Shown here: in pieces, positions 28,854 to 36,345 of the stretch
How positions within the stretch are numbered: the stretch's first letter is position 1
Layout: each line of letters begins with the position of its first letter
Origin: an uncultured Caryophanales bacterium
GTDB lineage: Bacteria; Bacillota_I; Bacilli_A; RFN20; CAG-826
Direction: 5' to 3'
Assembly: GCA_947306345.1 (NCBI GenBank)
Contig: CAMZGG010000003.1
Coordinates: forward strand, 1 to 44,832
DNA: 44,832 bases
The notes under the pieces: model-generated
Databases searched by the model: none
Told to the model about the DNA's origin: nothing
What the model saw: only the letters and a program-made list of their open reading frames with translations
Made by a program: the position numbers and the translations under genes

Positions 28854-28882
28854 TTGAAATTGTCTAGACATTTGTTTAGAAT
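28854..28882 (+). promoter_or_regulatory. Promoter of the nucleoside kinase gene, with a palindrome in its spacer
   Basis: TTGAAA (28854-28859), 17-nt spacer, TAGAAT (28877-28882); transcription would begin near 28889, leaving a 25-nt leader with AGGAGG. The spacer contains the perfect palindrome TGTCTAGACA (28861-28870), placed where a bound repressor would block RNA polymerase. Confidence 0.5.
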
Positions 28883-28913
28883 GTAAGACTTGACTCTTAG
28901 GAGGAACAATACA

Positions 28914-30557
28914 ATGCCAATTAAAGTGGTTTTTAATAACACAGAAAAAATTTATGATGCCCCAATTACTGTATTAGATGTCGTGGGCAAAGACAGAGAC
29001 ATTATTTGTGCTTATGTTAACGGCCGTGTCCGTGAACTCACATACACAATTGATAAGGATTCCGAGATTATCCCGTTAACCTGCAAAGACAGAGATGCTA
29101 AACCAATTTATGAATCATCTCTTCGTTTCTTAGTGGCCATGGCTATGCACAATATCCATCCTCATTATGAAATCAGATTTGCCTATAATGTTTCCCGTTC
29201 TATCTTCTTACAAATCTTAAATCCAGGCACCAGTGCTTCTGGTATTATGATCAAAGAATTAGTCGCCGAAATGAATAGATTAGTCTCTCTTGATTTACCA
29301 TTAGAAAGAAAAATTGTTTCTAAAGAAGAAGCTGCTAGAATCTTCGCGGAAGATGGTTATCAAGACAAAGTCGATATTTTAAAATATCGTCCAGAAAAGA
29401 CAGCGCACATTTACACATGTGGTAATTACCGCAACTATATGTATAACCGTATGGTTCCTTCCACTGGTTATATCAATAGATGGGTTATCAAGTATTATCA
29501 CCCAGGTATTATCATTCAATATCCTCGTCCTGACTTTAATGGCGAAATCCCACCATTTGAAGACGCTCCAACATTCGGTAAGACCTTAAAGAGAGCGCAC
29601 CAATGGGCCTTAGCGACAGGTTGTAACACTATCGTCGGTATTAACGAAAGAATCGAACAAGATGGCGATGTCGAATTTATCACACTTTGTGAACAAAGAC
29701 ACAATCGTCAATTATGTGAATTAGGTCAAATGATTGAAGACGAAAAAGAATCCATTCGTTTGATTTGTATCGCTGGTCCTTCTTCTTCTGGTAAGACCAC
29801 ATTCGCTAATAGATTAAGAATTGAATTATTATCTAGAGGTATTAAACCAATCCGTATTTCTATGGACGACTACTACTTGCCAAGAGGTGAAGCTCCTCTT
29901 GATGAAGATGGTAAGCCAGATTTAGAAAGCGCTGATGCGTTAGATATCGAATTATTTAACCAAAACTTAGCGGACTTAGTCGCTGGTTTAGAAGTTGAGT
30001 GTCCAAAATATGACTTCAAAGCTGGTCGTCGTGCGGAAGTTGGCAGAAAACTCATCGTTCCACAAGATCAACCAATTATCATCGAAGGCATTCATGCCTT
30101 AAACGAAAGATTAACAGCCTCAATTCCTGCTCACCAAAAGTTCAAAATCTTTATTGCCCCACAATCTCAAGTCAATATCGATAACCATAACCCAATGAGC
30201 TTAACCGATTTAAGACTTCTTAGAAGAATTGTGCGTGACCACCAATTCAGAAACGCTTCCGCTATTTCTACTTTAGAAATGTGGCCAAGTGTGAGAAAAG
30301 GTGAATTCAGATGGATTTATCCTTCTCAAGAAGGCGCTAACTATGTCTTCAATTCATTCTCCAGTTATGAACTTAGTGTCATGAAGAAATACGCTATGCC
30401 ACTACTTGAAGAAATCGACACTGAAAGTGAATACTTCCCAGTCGCTGAAAGATTAATCCGTATGTTAAAGTTCTTCGATGACTTAAGTGATCAATGGGTG
30501 CCATGCAATTCCATTATCCGTGAATTCATCGGTGGTTCTTGCTATCAAGACGACTAA
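28914..30557 (+). CDS. TGS-domain nucleoside kinase (uridine kinase-like)
   Basis: The 547-residue product joins a TGS-like N-terminal domain (about 1-60, MPIKVVFNNTEKIYDAPI), a central region resembling part of threonyl-tRNA synthetase (about 60-270, with NIHPHYEIRF and YMYNRMVPSTGYI) and a C-terminal phosphoribulokinase/uridine-kinase domain with P-loop GPSSSGKTT (288-296), ISMDDYYLPRG and IIEGIHALNE. This fusion is widespread in Firmicutes and is annotated as a nucleoside kinase; the substrate is not settled by the sequence. I chose the ATG at 28914, nine bases after AGGAGG, over a TTG at 28890 that lies upstream of that site. It is a single-gene unit with its own promoter and terminator. 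Confidence 0.9.
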   Translation: MPIKVVFNNTEKIYDAPITVLDVVGKDRDIICAYVNGRVRELTYTIDKDSEIIPLTCKDRDAKPIYESSLRFLVAMAMHNIHPHYEIRFAYNVSRSIFLQILNPGTSASGIMIKELVAEMNRLVSLDLPLERKIVSKEEAARIFAEDGYQDKVDILKYRPEKTAHIYTCGNYRNYMYNRMVPSTGYINRWVIKYYHPGIIIQYPRPDFNGEIPPFEDAPTFGKTLKRAHQWALATGCNTIVGINERIEQDGDVEFITLCEQRHNRQLCELGQMIEDEKESIRLICIAGPSSSGKTTFANRLRIELLSRGIKPIRISMDDYYLPRGEAPLDEDGKPDLESADALDIELFNQNLADLVAGLEVECPKYDFKAGRRAEVGRKLIVPQDQPIIIEGIHALNERLTASIPAHQKFKIFIAPQSQVNIDNHNPMSLTDLRLLRRIVRDHQFRNASAISTLEMWPSVRKGEFRWIYPSQEGANYVFNSFSSYELSVMKKYAMPLLEEIDTESEYFPVAERLIRMLKFFDDLSDQWVPCNSIIREFIGGSCYQDD

Positions 30558-30560
30558 TCT

Positions 30561-30576
30561 AAATTACATGTAATTT
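30561..30576. repeat. Perfect 16-bp palindrome before the terminator
   Basis: AAATTACATGTAATTT, three bases after the stop codon of the nucleoside kinase and abutting the terminator palindrome. Function unknown; it could be a second hairpin or a protein site. Confidence 0.5.
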
Positions 30577-30602
30577 AAAAGCTCCTGATCAGGAGCTTTT
30601 TT
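30577..30602. terminator. Strong terminator after the nucleoside kinase gene
   Basis: AAAAGCTCCTGA pairs perfectly with TCAGGAGCTTTT, followed by T's. The symmetry gives A- and T-runs on both sides, so it can also end the minus-strand gene finishing at 30613. Confidence 0.9.
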
Positions 30603-30612
30603 AATTGTATTT

Positions 30613-31083
30613 TCAATGCTGCTTAGACATTGATGAATTTTTGGACTTCAGCCATTCTAGTTCTTCCTGTGAAAGACAATAAGTTGGTATGGTGACAGTC
30701 TTTTTTCCTGAAGAAAAACAGATATTCTCTTGAGCAACCGTGAAGGGTTTGGTTCCGATAACAATAGTTTTAGTTTCAATAGACTCGGTTTCTGCGAATA
30801 AAAGTTTTCTTTTGTGAAATAAGTTTCCATTTGTAACGCCATCTTCATCAAACGCCCAATATCGCCAAGCGTCAAAAAGAGTCAAAATGAGAGCCATCGC
30901 AATAGCCAATCCAAAAGCACCAAAGCCAATAGCTAGAGCGCCTTCAACACCCCAATCAGCTATGCCGATTGTAAGACCTATTGTTAAAAAAACGATTTGA
31001 CCTACAATTAGTAGCGCTGTAGAAACTGTTATAAACCAAGAAAAAATGATATCGAAATAACCTTTTTTAATAAATTTACTCAT
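30613..31083 (-). CDS. Small membrane protein with two helices and a PH-like tail
   Basis: Function unknown. The 156 residues have hydrophobic stretches at about 12-38 and 46-70, then WRYWAFDEDGVTNGNLF, ETESIETKTIVIG and KKTVTIPTYCLSQEELEWL, a pattern typical of bacterial membrane PH-like proteins that start with a two-helix hairpin. The ATG at 31083 has GGAG seven bases upstream, inside the preceding 47-codon gene, whose stop it overlaps by eight bases. The stop is TGA. Layout resembles the gene at 5289. Confidence 0.7.
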   Translation of the reverse strand: MSKFIKKGYFDIIFSWFITVSTALLIVGQIVFLTIGLTIGIADWGVEGALAIGFGAFGLAIAMALILTLFDAWRYWAFDEDGVTNGNLFHKRKLLFAETESIETKTIVIGTKPFTVAQENICFSSGKKTVTIPTYCLSQEELEWLKSKNSSMSKQH

Positions 31084-31219
31084 AAAAATACTCCATTATT
31101 ATATCAAGTAACCAACCAGTAGGGTTGCCAAAAACATCCGAGACAAAATTTTGCATTATTGTTTCTGGTACGTTAATTAAAGATGAAACATTTTTGTTTG
31201 TCTGTTTATCAACGTTCAT
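31076..31219 (-). CDS. 47-codon gene, possibly leaderless
   Basis: The product MNVDKQTNKNVSSLINVPET and onward to IIMEYFYE has no recognised family. The ATG at 31219 lies exactly six bases after a predicted -10 with a well-placed -35, and no Shine-Dalgarno sequence precedes it. An in-frame TTG at 31267 is excluded because it lies in the terminator of the upstream gene. Its 3' end overlaps the ATG of the membrane protein gene by eight bases, so it may serve to couple translation. Confidence 0.5.
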   Translation of the reverse strand: MNVDKQTNKNVSSLINVPETIMQNFVSDVFGNPTGWLLDIIMEYFYE

Positions 31220-31225
31220 ATTTTT

Positions 31226-31254
31226 AAAATACCATAAAGATATGTAAGTATCAA
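31226..31254 (-). promoter_or_regulatory. Promoter for the 47-codon gene, giving a leaderless transcript
   Basis: On the minus strand TTGATA (31254-31249), a 17-nt spacer and TATTTT (31231-31226) are followed by six bases and ATG. Its -35 begins in the T-run of the upstream terminator, so one unit ends where the next begins. Confidence 0.5.
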
Positions 31255-31278
31255 AAAAGCTCACCATTCACTGAGCTT
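31253..31278 (-). terminator. Terminator of the giant-gene operon
   Basis: On the minus strand AAGCTCA pairs with TGAGCTT over an 8-nt loop, followed by six T's. The stem spans the TGA stop of the DUF5677-like gene at 31268. Confidence 0.85.
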
Positions 31279-32398
31279 TCTTGTTTCTGTTTGTTTGGAA
31301 TCTTTTAAATGTTTCCATTTCTCTTTTATGAATAATGACTAACTGCGAATAATAGACTTTACGCATTTCTTCATATTGTTTCATCTGCACTTCACTCACA
31401 CGTTTAGAGAAGAGAGAAACGAAGACTCTTTCTAATCTAAAGAAGCTTTCATAAAGACTTAATAAAGTCATGTAATAGAAATATTCTTTGTTTGAGTAGA
31501 TGAGTAATGGCGTACTATGGATGATTTCACTAGATATTTCATATCTCTTAGCGTACATCTCTAAACCCGCGAGCTTTTCTAAACCATCGCGGAAATTGAG
31601 TTTGAAGTTAGGATCATCTTTATCAGCGATGAGATACAACCAACCATATTCAATGTATTTACGGATGTCTTTACTCTTAAGACCATATTCACGCATCTCT
31701 TCTTTCATTTCGTAGAAGATTTTGTCTTGTTGTTCTTTATCTGGGATAGTGTCATTGAACGCTAAACCGAAATTCATATGTCTTAAGTATTTATTGATAA
31801 GAGGCGCTCCATACTTATCTAGCAAGATAAGAGTGCATTCACATTCGTGAAGAGTTCTCCAAGAAGAGAAGGCTTCTGTTTCATAACCATTAAGTAAGTT
31901 TTCTAAGATACAACGAGAGATAGTTAATGATTTCATGAGAAGGTCACTGATAAGAGATGATTGTGGGTCATTCTTCTTATAGCCCTTCACGATATTAAGC
32001 ATGAAATTTAAATAAATATTTAAAGAAGATGCTGGAGGAACGAATCTATTGCCGAGTTTCTTTTCGACGTGATTAAAAATGGATAAGGACAAATATTTAT
32101 CAGCAGCAACACTCGCCATAGAGGAAGGATATTCTTCGTTAGCTTTAAATCTTGCGAGTTCCGCTTCGTTAAGGTGAGAAACTGAATAATAGTATTCTCC
32201 AACACAATAAAGAAGGAGTTCAAATTGGTTAATCTCTTTAACCTCTATTTGTGCATTTTCTTGGTCCACTATTCCGATGAATTCGTTGGCCATTTCGTAG
32301 ACATCAAAAATGTAATCAGGATCTAATTCAACATTGACCTGAATACCTTTTAAATATCGACTTACTTGTTCCTTTGTCCAGATATTCTTAATTTCCAT
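31268..32398 (-). CDS. DUF5677-like cytoplasmic helical protein
   Basis: Function unknown. The 376 residues are almost entirely helical and soluble. The central segment LLMKSLTISRCILENLLNGY followed by SSWRTLHECECTLILLDKYG recalls DUF5677 proteins, which carry a conserved Arg...Glu pair at this place; some relatives occur in defence-type neighbourhoods, but nothing here supports that role. The assignment is from pattern memory only. AAGGAA precedes the ATG; it starts nine bases after glpK and ends the operon at a terminator. Confidence 0.6.
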   Translation of the reverse strand: MEIKNIWTKEQVSRYLKGIQVNVELDPDYIFDVYEMANEFIGIVDQENAQIEVKEINQFELLLYCVGEYYYSVSHLNEAELARFKANEEYPSSMASVAADKYLSLSIFNHVEKKLGNRFVPPASSLNIYLNFMLNIVKGYKKNDPQSSLISDLLMKSLTISRCILENLLNGYETEAFSSWRTLHECECTLILLDKYGAPLINKYLRHMNFGLAFNDTIPDKEQQDKIFYEMKEEMREYGLKSKDIRKYIEYGWLYLIADKDDPNFKLNFRDGLEKLAGLEMYAKRYEISSEIIHSTPLLIYSNKEYFYYMTLLSLYESFFRLERVFVSLFSKRVSEVQMKQYEEMRKVYYSQLVIIHKREMETFKRFQTNRNKKAQ

Positions 32399-32407
32399 TT
32401 TTATTCC

Positions 32408-33877
32408 TTATTTAAACATTCTTGTGGCTTTAATTGCCGTCTTCCAGCCTTTGTATAATTCTCTGATTTCTTTTTTACTCATTTGAGGTTCATAAATGGC
32501 TTGGTATTCATGAATCTTTTTAATGCTTTCTAAGTTTGGATAGTATCCGCACTCTAGGCCCGCCATATAGGCAGCACCTAAAGCTGTGGTTTCTAAGCAC
32601 TTAGGAAGCTTGATTGTGGTATGTAAGATGTCACTTTGGAACTGCATGAGATATTTGTTCTTAGTGGCACCACCATCAACCTTTAAGACAGTGATGTTTT
32701 GATTGGCGTCTTTTTGCATGACTTCCATGACATCTTTACATTGATAAGCGATAGCTTCTAAGCAGGCTCTGACAAATTGGCTCTTATTAGTGCCTCTTGT
32801 TAAGCCAAATACTGCCCCTCTAGCGTCATCATCCCAGTATGGAGTTCCTAAGCCTGTAAAAGCGGGAACAATATAAACACGAGAACGATGGCTCATTTGG
32901 GCAATCTTTTCACTATCCGCAGCGTTTTCAATTAACTGCATTTCATCTCTAATCCATTGGACAATCGCTCCACCGATAAAGACGGAACCTTCTAAAGCAT
33001 AAGTAACTTTATCACCGATTTGCCAAGCGACTGTGGTTAATAAGCCTTTATTAGAGAAGACTGGCTTATCACCAGTATTAACAAGTAAGAAGCAACCTGT
33101 GCCGTATGTATTCTTACTTTCACCACTTTCAAAGCATGTTTGACCAAACAAGGCTGCTTGTTGATCGCCTAACACACCAGTGATATGAACATCGCTCTTT
33201 AAGAATGTGGCTTGTCCATAATCATAAGCACTTGGCTTAACTTCTGGTAGCATAGACATTGGGATGTTAAACATTTTGCAGAGTTCGTCATCCCATTTCA
33301 TATCATTGATATTGAAAAGTAAGGTACGAGAAGCATTGGTCACGTCAGTTGCGTGCACTCTTCCACTTGTTAATTTATAGATAATCCAGGAATCAATTGT
33401 GCCAAATAATAGTTCACCAGATTCCGCTCTTTCTTGACCGTTTTCAATATGGTCTAAAATGAAACGCACTTTAGAAGCGGAGAAGTATGGATTGATAATT
33501 AAACCAGTCTTTTGATGAATGGTTTCTTTTTCTTTATCTAGAGAATCACAGATATCCGCGGATTGACGGGACTGCCAAACGATTGCGTTATAAACAGGCA
33601 TACCTGTAGCTTTAGACCAAACGACAGTTGTTTCTCTTTGGTTTGTCAAACCAATTGTAGCGATATCATCTATGGTTAAATTAGCCTTAATCAAGACTTC
33701 GTTAATAACATCCATGACTGAAACCCAGATGGCTAATGCATCCGCTTCAACCCAGCCAGAATGTGGGAACAAACAAGCCACTTCTCTTTGGGCAATTTGA
33801 ATTGGTTTACCAGTGTTATCAAAGAGAATTGCACGTGAACTTGTGGTGCCTTGATCAATCGCTAAAATGTACTTCAT
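32408..33877 (-). CDS. glpK: Glycerol kinase
   Basis: Phosphorylates glycerol to glycerol 3-phosphate with ATP. The 489 residues begin MKYILAIDQGTTSSRAILFD and show the FGGY-kinase features NQRETTVVW, IVWQSRQSADICD, GDQQAALFGQ, GTGCFLLVNTGD and LKVDGGATKNKYLMQFQSD. I chose the ATG at 33877 with AGAGG eight bases upstream; the longer in-frame start at 33916 would overlap the peptidase gene and adds a sequence not seen in the family. No glycerol facilitator or glycerol-3-phosphate oxidase is in view. Confidence 0.97.
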   Translation of the reverse strand: MKYILAIDQGTTSSRAILFDNTGKPIQIAQREVACLFPHSGWVEADALAIWVSVMDVINEVLIKANLTIDDIATIGLTNQRETTVVWSKATGMPVYNAIVWQSRQSADICDSLDKEKETIHQKTGLIINPYFSASKVRFILDHIENGQERAESGELLFGTIDSWIIYKLTSGRVHATDVTNASRTLLFNINDMKWDDELCKMFNIPMSMLPEVKPSAYDYGQATFLKSDVHITGVLGDQQAALFGQTCFESGESKNTYGTGCFLLVNTGDKPVFSNKGLLTTVAWQIGDKVTYALEGSVFIGGAIVQWIRDEMQLIENAADSEKIAQMSHRSRVYIVPAFTGLGTPYWDDDARGAVFGLTRGTNKSQFVRACLEAIAYQCKDVMEVMQKDANQNITVLKVDGGATKNKYLMQFQSDILHTTIKLPKCLETTALGAAYMAGLECGYYPNLESIKKIHEYQAIYEPQMSKKEIRELYKGWKTAIKATRMFK

Positions 33878-33881
33878 CTTT

Positions 33882-35132
33882 TTAACCTCTTGTGGCCATG
33901 AGTCTTTCGACTTCATCCATCTCTTTAACGATGTTCTTACTTAAGACGATAGAACCGCCTTCACTGACTAAAACATCGTCTTCAATACGCACACCCACGC
34001 CATATTTAGCGAAGTATAAGCCTGGTTCAACTGTAATGACATTACCATTTTCTAATGGTTTTTCTCTTAAGGAGATGTCATGCGTATCTAAACCAAGATG
34101 GTGAGAGACATTGTGGTAATAGTAATTACGGATATCATCATTCATATCCATAAGACCAGAATTGATGCATTGTTTTCTTAAATATTCAGTCGCGAATTCT
34201 TGTAAGTCTTTAATGGTTAATCCTGGTTTAATCATTTGAATAACTGCTTTATTGCAGTTAAGTACTGCTTCATAAATCTTAGCTTGAACACCGGTAAACT
34301 TACCGTTTACTGGGAAGGTACGGGAAATATCCGCACTATAGCCGTTATGTTCATAACCTAAGTCAAAGAGGATTAAATCGTTTTCTTTAACTGTGTCATT
34401 TTGGGATGGGTAATGTAAGCAGGTAGCGTTCTTACCTGAGGCAATAATTGTGTCGAAAGCAAGACCACTACGATCATGTAAACGACCATATAATTCAAAA
34501 TAGTCAGCGAGTTCATGTTCTTTCATGCCGACTTTTAATTTACTAATAGCGTAAGCAATGCCGTTATTTGTTTTTTCAATGGCTTTAACCATGCTTTCAA
34601 TTTCTTCAGAAGATTTAATCATTCTTAAATCTCTTAAGATTGGATAGCTATCAACGATATCTTTTTGATAATCAAGTTGCAACTTGACACTTAAATCGTT
34701 CATAAACATGCCATCTTTAATCTTTTGTTCAGGTGAAGTTAAATCTAAATAGATACAATCTATTTCGCCGTATTGAGCTTTATTAATAGCTAAAGAAAGC
34801 ATTGTTTCTAAGTTATCGGATGTATAAACGTTTTTAAGACCACTTATTAAGCTTGCGGCTTCTGGAGTTAAACGTTTACCAGTCCACTTTTCTTTAAGTT
34901 CACTATATGGATCAACAAACAAATAGGCTTTTCTTTCGCCTAATGTTTTGATGAGCATAAGCGCACTATGTTCTTGTTTAATACCTGTAAGATAATAGAA
35001 GTTTTTATTACAAACAAATGGTAATGCTTCATCTTCACTAGCGATTTTACTGACGCCAGAAAAGAAGATAGCAAGACTATTGTCTTTCATTTGGTCAAAG
35101 ACTTTTTTACGACGTGTATCTAATTCCAACAT
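33882..35132 (-). CDS. pepP: Xaa-Pro aminopeptidase, M24B family
   Basis: Removes N-terminal residues preceding proline. The 416 residues have an AMP-N-type N-terminal domain (SGVSKIASEDEALPF, KNFYYLTGI) and a pita-bread catalytic domain with the metal ligands: Asp in LILFDLGYEHNGYSADISRT (two Asp), His in VSHHLGLDTHD, Glu in ITVEPGLYF and Glu in GVRIEDDVLV. AAAGGAG precedes the ATG. It sits two bases after mrp and four before glpK. Confidence 0.93.
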   Translation of the reverse strand: MLELDTRRKKVFDQMKDNSLAIFFSGVSKIASEDEALPFVCNKNFYYLTGIKQEHSALMLIKTLGERKAYLFVDPYSELKEKWTGKRLTPEAASLISGLKNVYTSDNLETMLSLAINKAQYGEIDCIYLDLTSPEQKIKDGMFMNDLSVKLQLDYQKDIVDSYPILRDLRMIKSSEEIESMVKAIEKTNNGIAYAISKLKVGMKEHELADYFELYGRLHDRSGLAFDTIIASGKNATCLHYPSQNDTVKENDLILFDLGYEHNGYSADISRTFPVNGKFTGVQAKIYEAVLNCNKAVIQMIKPGLTIKDLQEFATEYLRKQCINSGLMDMNDDIRNYYYHNVSHHLGLDTHDISLREKPLENGNVITVEPGLYFAKYGVGVRIEDDVLVSEGGSIVLSKNIVKEMDEVERLMATRG

Positions 35133-35134
35133 AA

Positions 35135-35950
35135 TTATTCTCCTTTAATTGCTTCGATAACGCCTTTAATTTCAGGAAGAGAAATCTTTTCAATTTCACC
35201 CTTATCCATTAAAGCGGTGTTATCACTATTGAGTGGTAGTTTGCCTAAAATCTTGAAGTTCATTTGCTTTGCGAAATCATCTAAATGAGATTCACCAAAG
35301 ACTGGAATCTTTTCTGCGCATTTTGGACAAACTAGATAAGACATATTCTCCACAACACCAAGAACATGAATCTTCATCATATCCGCCATCTTGATGGCTT
35401 TAGAGACGATTAAAGAAACTAAGTCTTGTGGAGAAGTAACGATGATTAAATCATCGATTGGTAAGCTTTGGAAAGTGGTTAAAGCCACATCACCTGTGCC
35501 TGGAGGCATATCGATAAGTAAGACGTCTAATTCGCCCCACATCACTTGTTCAAAGAATTGTTTAACAAGGTTGCCTAATAATGGACCTCTCCAGATGATT
35601 GGGTCGCTTTCATCTTCCAAAAGAAGATTGGCACTCATTACTTCAATACCACCGGCGGTTTTGCATGGATAGATTAATCCATTTTCGCCATATGCTTTTT
35701 CCTTCACGCCAAAGGCTTTAGGAATACTAGGACCAGTAACATCGGCATCTAAAATACCGACCTTAAGTCCACTTCTATTTAAATAAGCTGCAATTGTGGA
35801 AGTCACAAAAGATTTACCGACTCCACCTTTGCCTGATAAAACACCAATGATTCTTTTGATGTTTGTAAATTCGTTTGGTTTGCTTTTAACGATACGTTCA
35901 CCACAGCCTTCAACACCGCAGTGTTCGCAGTTACCATCACAATTTGCCAT
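35135..35950 (-). CDS. mrp: Mrp/ApbC iron-sulfur cluster carrier ATPase
   Basis: P-loop ATPase that transfers Fe-S clusters to apoproteins. The 271 residues start with a Cys-rich leader (C4, C8, C11, C16) not present in the shortest Mrp proteins, then the deviant Walker A GKGGVGKSF (40-48), ILDADVTGPSIPKAFG, VLLIDMPPGTGDVALT and a CPKC pair near residue 205 that would bridge a cluster between two monomers. AAAGG lies before the ATG. Confidence 0.93.
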   Translation of the reverse strand: MANCDGNCEHCGVEGCGERIVKSKPNEFTNIKRIIGVLSGKGGVGKSFVTSTIAAYLNRSGLKVGILDADVTGPSIPKAFGVKEKAYGENGLIYPCKTAGGIEVMSANLLLEDESDPIIWRGPLLGNLVKQFFEQVMWGELDVLLIDMPPGTGDVALTTFQSLPIDDLIIVTSPQDLVSLIVSKAIKMADMMKIHVLGVVENMSYLVCPKCAEKIPVFGESHLDDFAKQMNFKILGKLPLNSDNTALMDKGEIEKISLPEIKGVIEAIKGE

Positions 35951-35957
35951 AATGCTG

Positions 35958-36344
35958 TTACCTTTCTAAAGCGATTAACTCGCTACTATTGATGACATCA
36001 ACACCCGCTTGTAAGTAGGTTCTAAGTAGTCTAGAAGCACCAAGAAGTGTGCCACCGAAATACCTGACCACTAATAAGGCGACATTATTAATGTCTTTTT
36101 TGTAAAGTAAGTCTAATAATGGATGACCAGCAGTACCTTTAGGTTCTCCATCATCACAAGATTTACTTTTCATACCGACGCGATACGCATAGACGATATG
36201 ACGCGCCTTTTTGTGTTCTTTACGAAGAGCGGCTAATATTGGTTTAAAGTCCTCTTCGTTATTTAAGGGAAGGAAGTAAGCAATAAACTTGCTTTTCATC
36301 ACTTCGATTTGGTTAACATGTTGTTCCTTAATTGTGCTTGCCAT
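35958..36344 (-). CDS. YigZ/IMPACT-family protein, N-terminal domain only
   Basis: Member of the UPF0029/IMPACT family, role uncertain in bacteria. The signature DDGEPKGTAGHPLL and VRYFGGTLLGASRLLRTY are both present. I chose the ATG at 36344, giving 128 residues (MASTIKEQHVNQIEVMKSKF), one base after the giant gene's stop; a longer in-frame reading to 36485 would lie wholly inside the giant gene. Bacterial YigZ proteins are usually about 200 residues with a C-terminal DUF1949 domain; that half is absent here. Confidence 0.88.
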   Translation of the reverse strand: MASTIKEQHVNQIEVMKSKFIAYFLPLNNEEDFKPILAALRKEHKKARHIVYAYRVGMKSKSCDDGEPKGTAGHPLLDLLYKKDINNVALLVVRYFGGTLLGASRLLRTYLQAGVDVINSSELIALER

Positions 36345-36345
36345 A

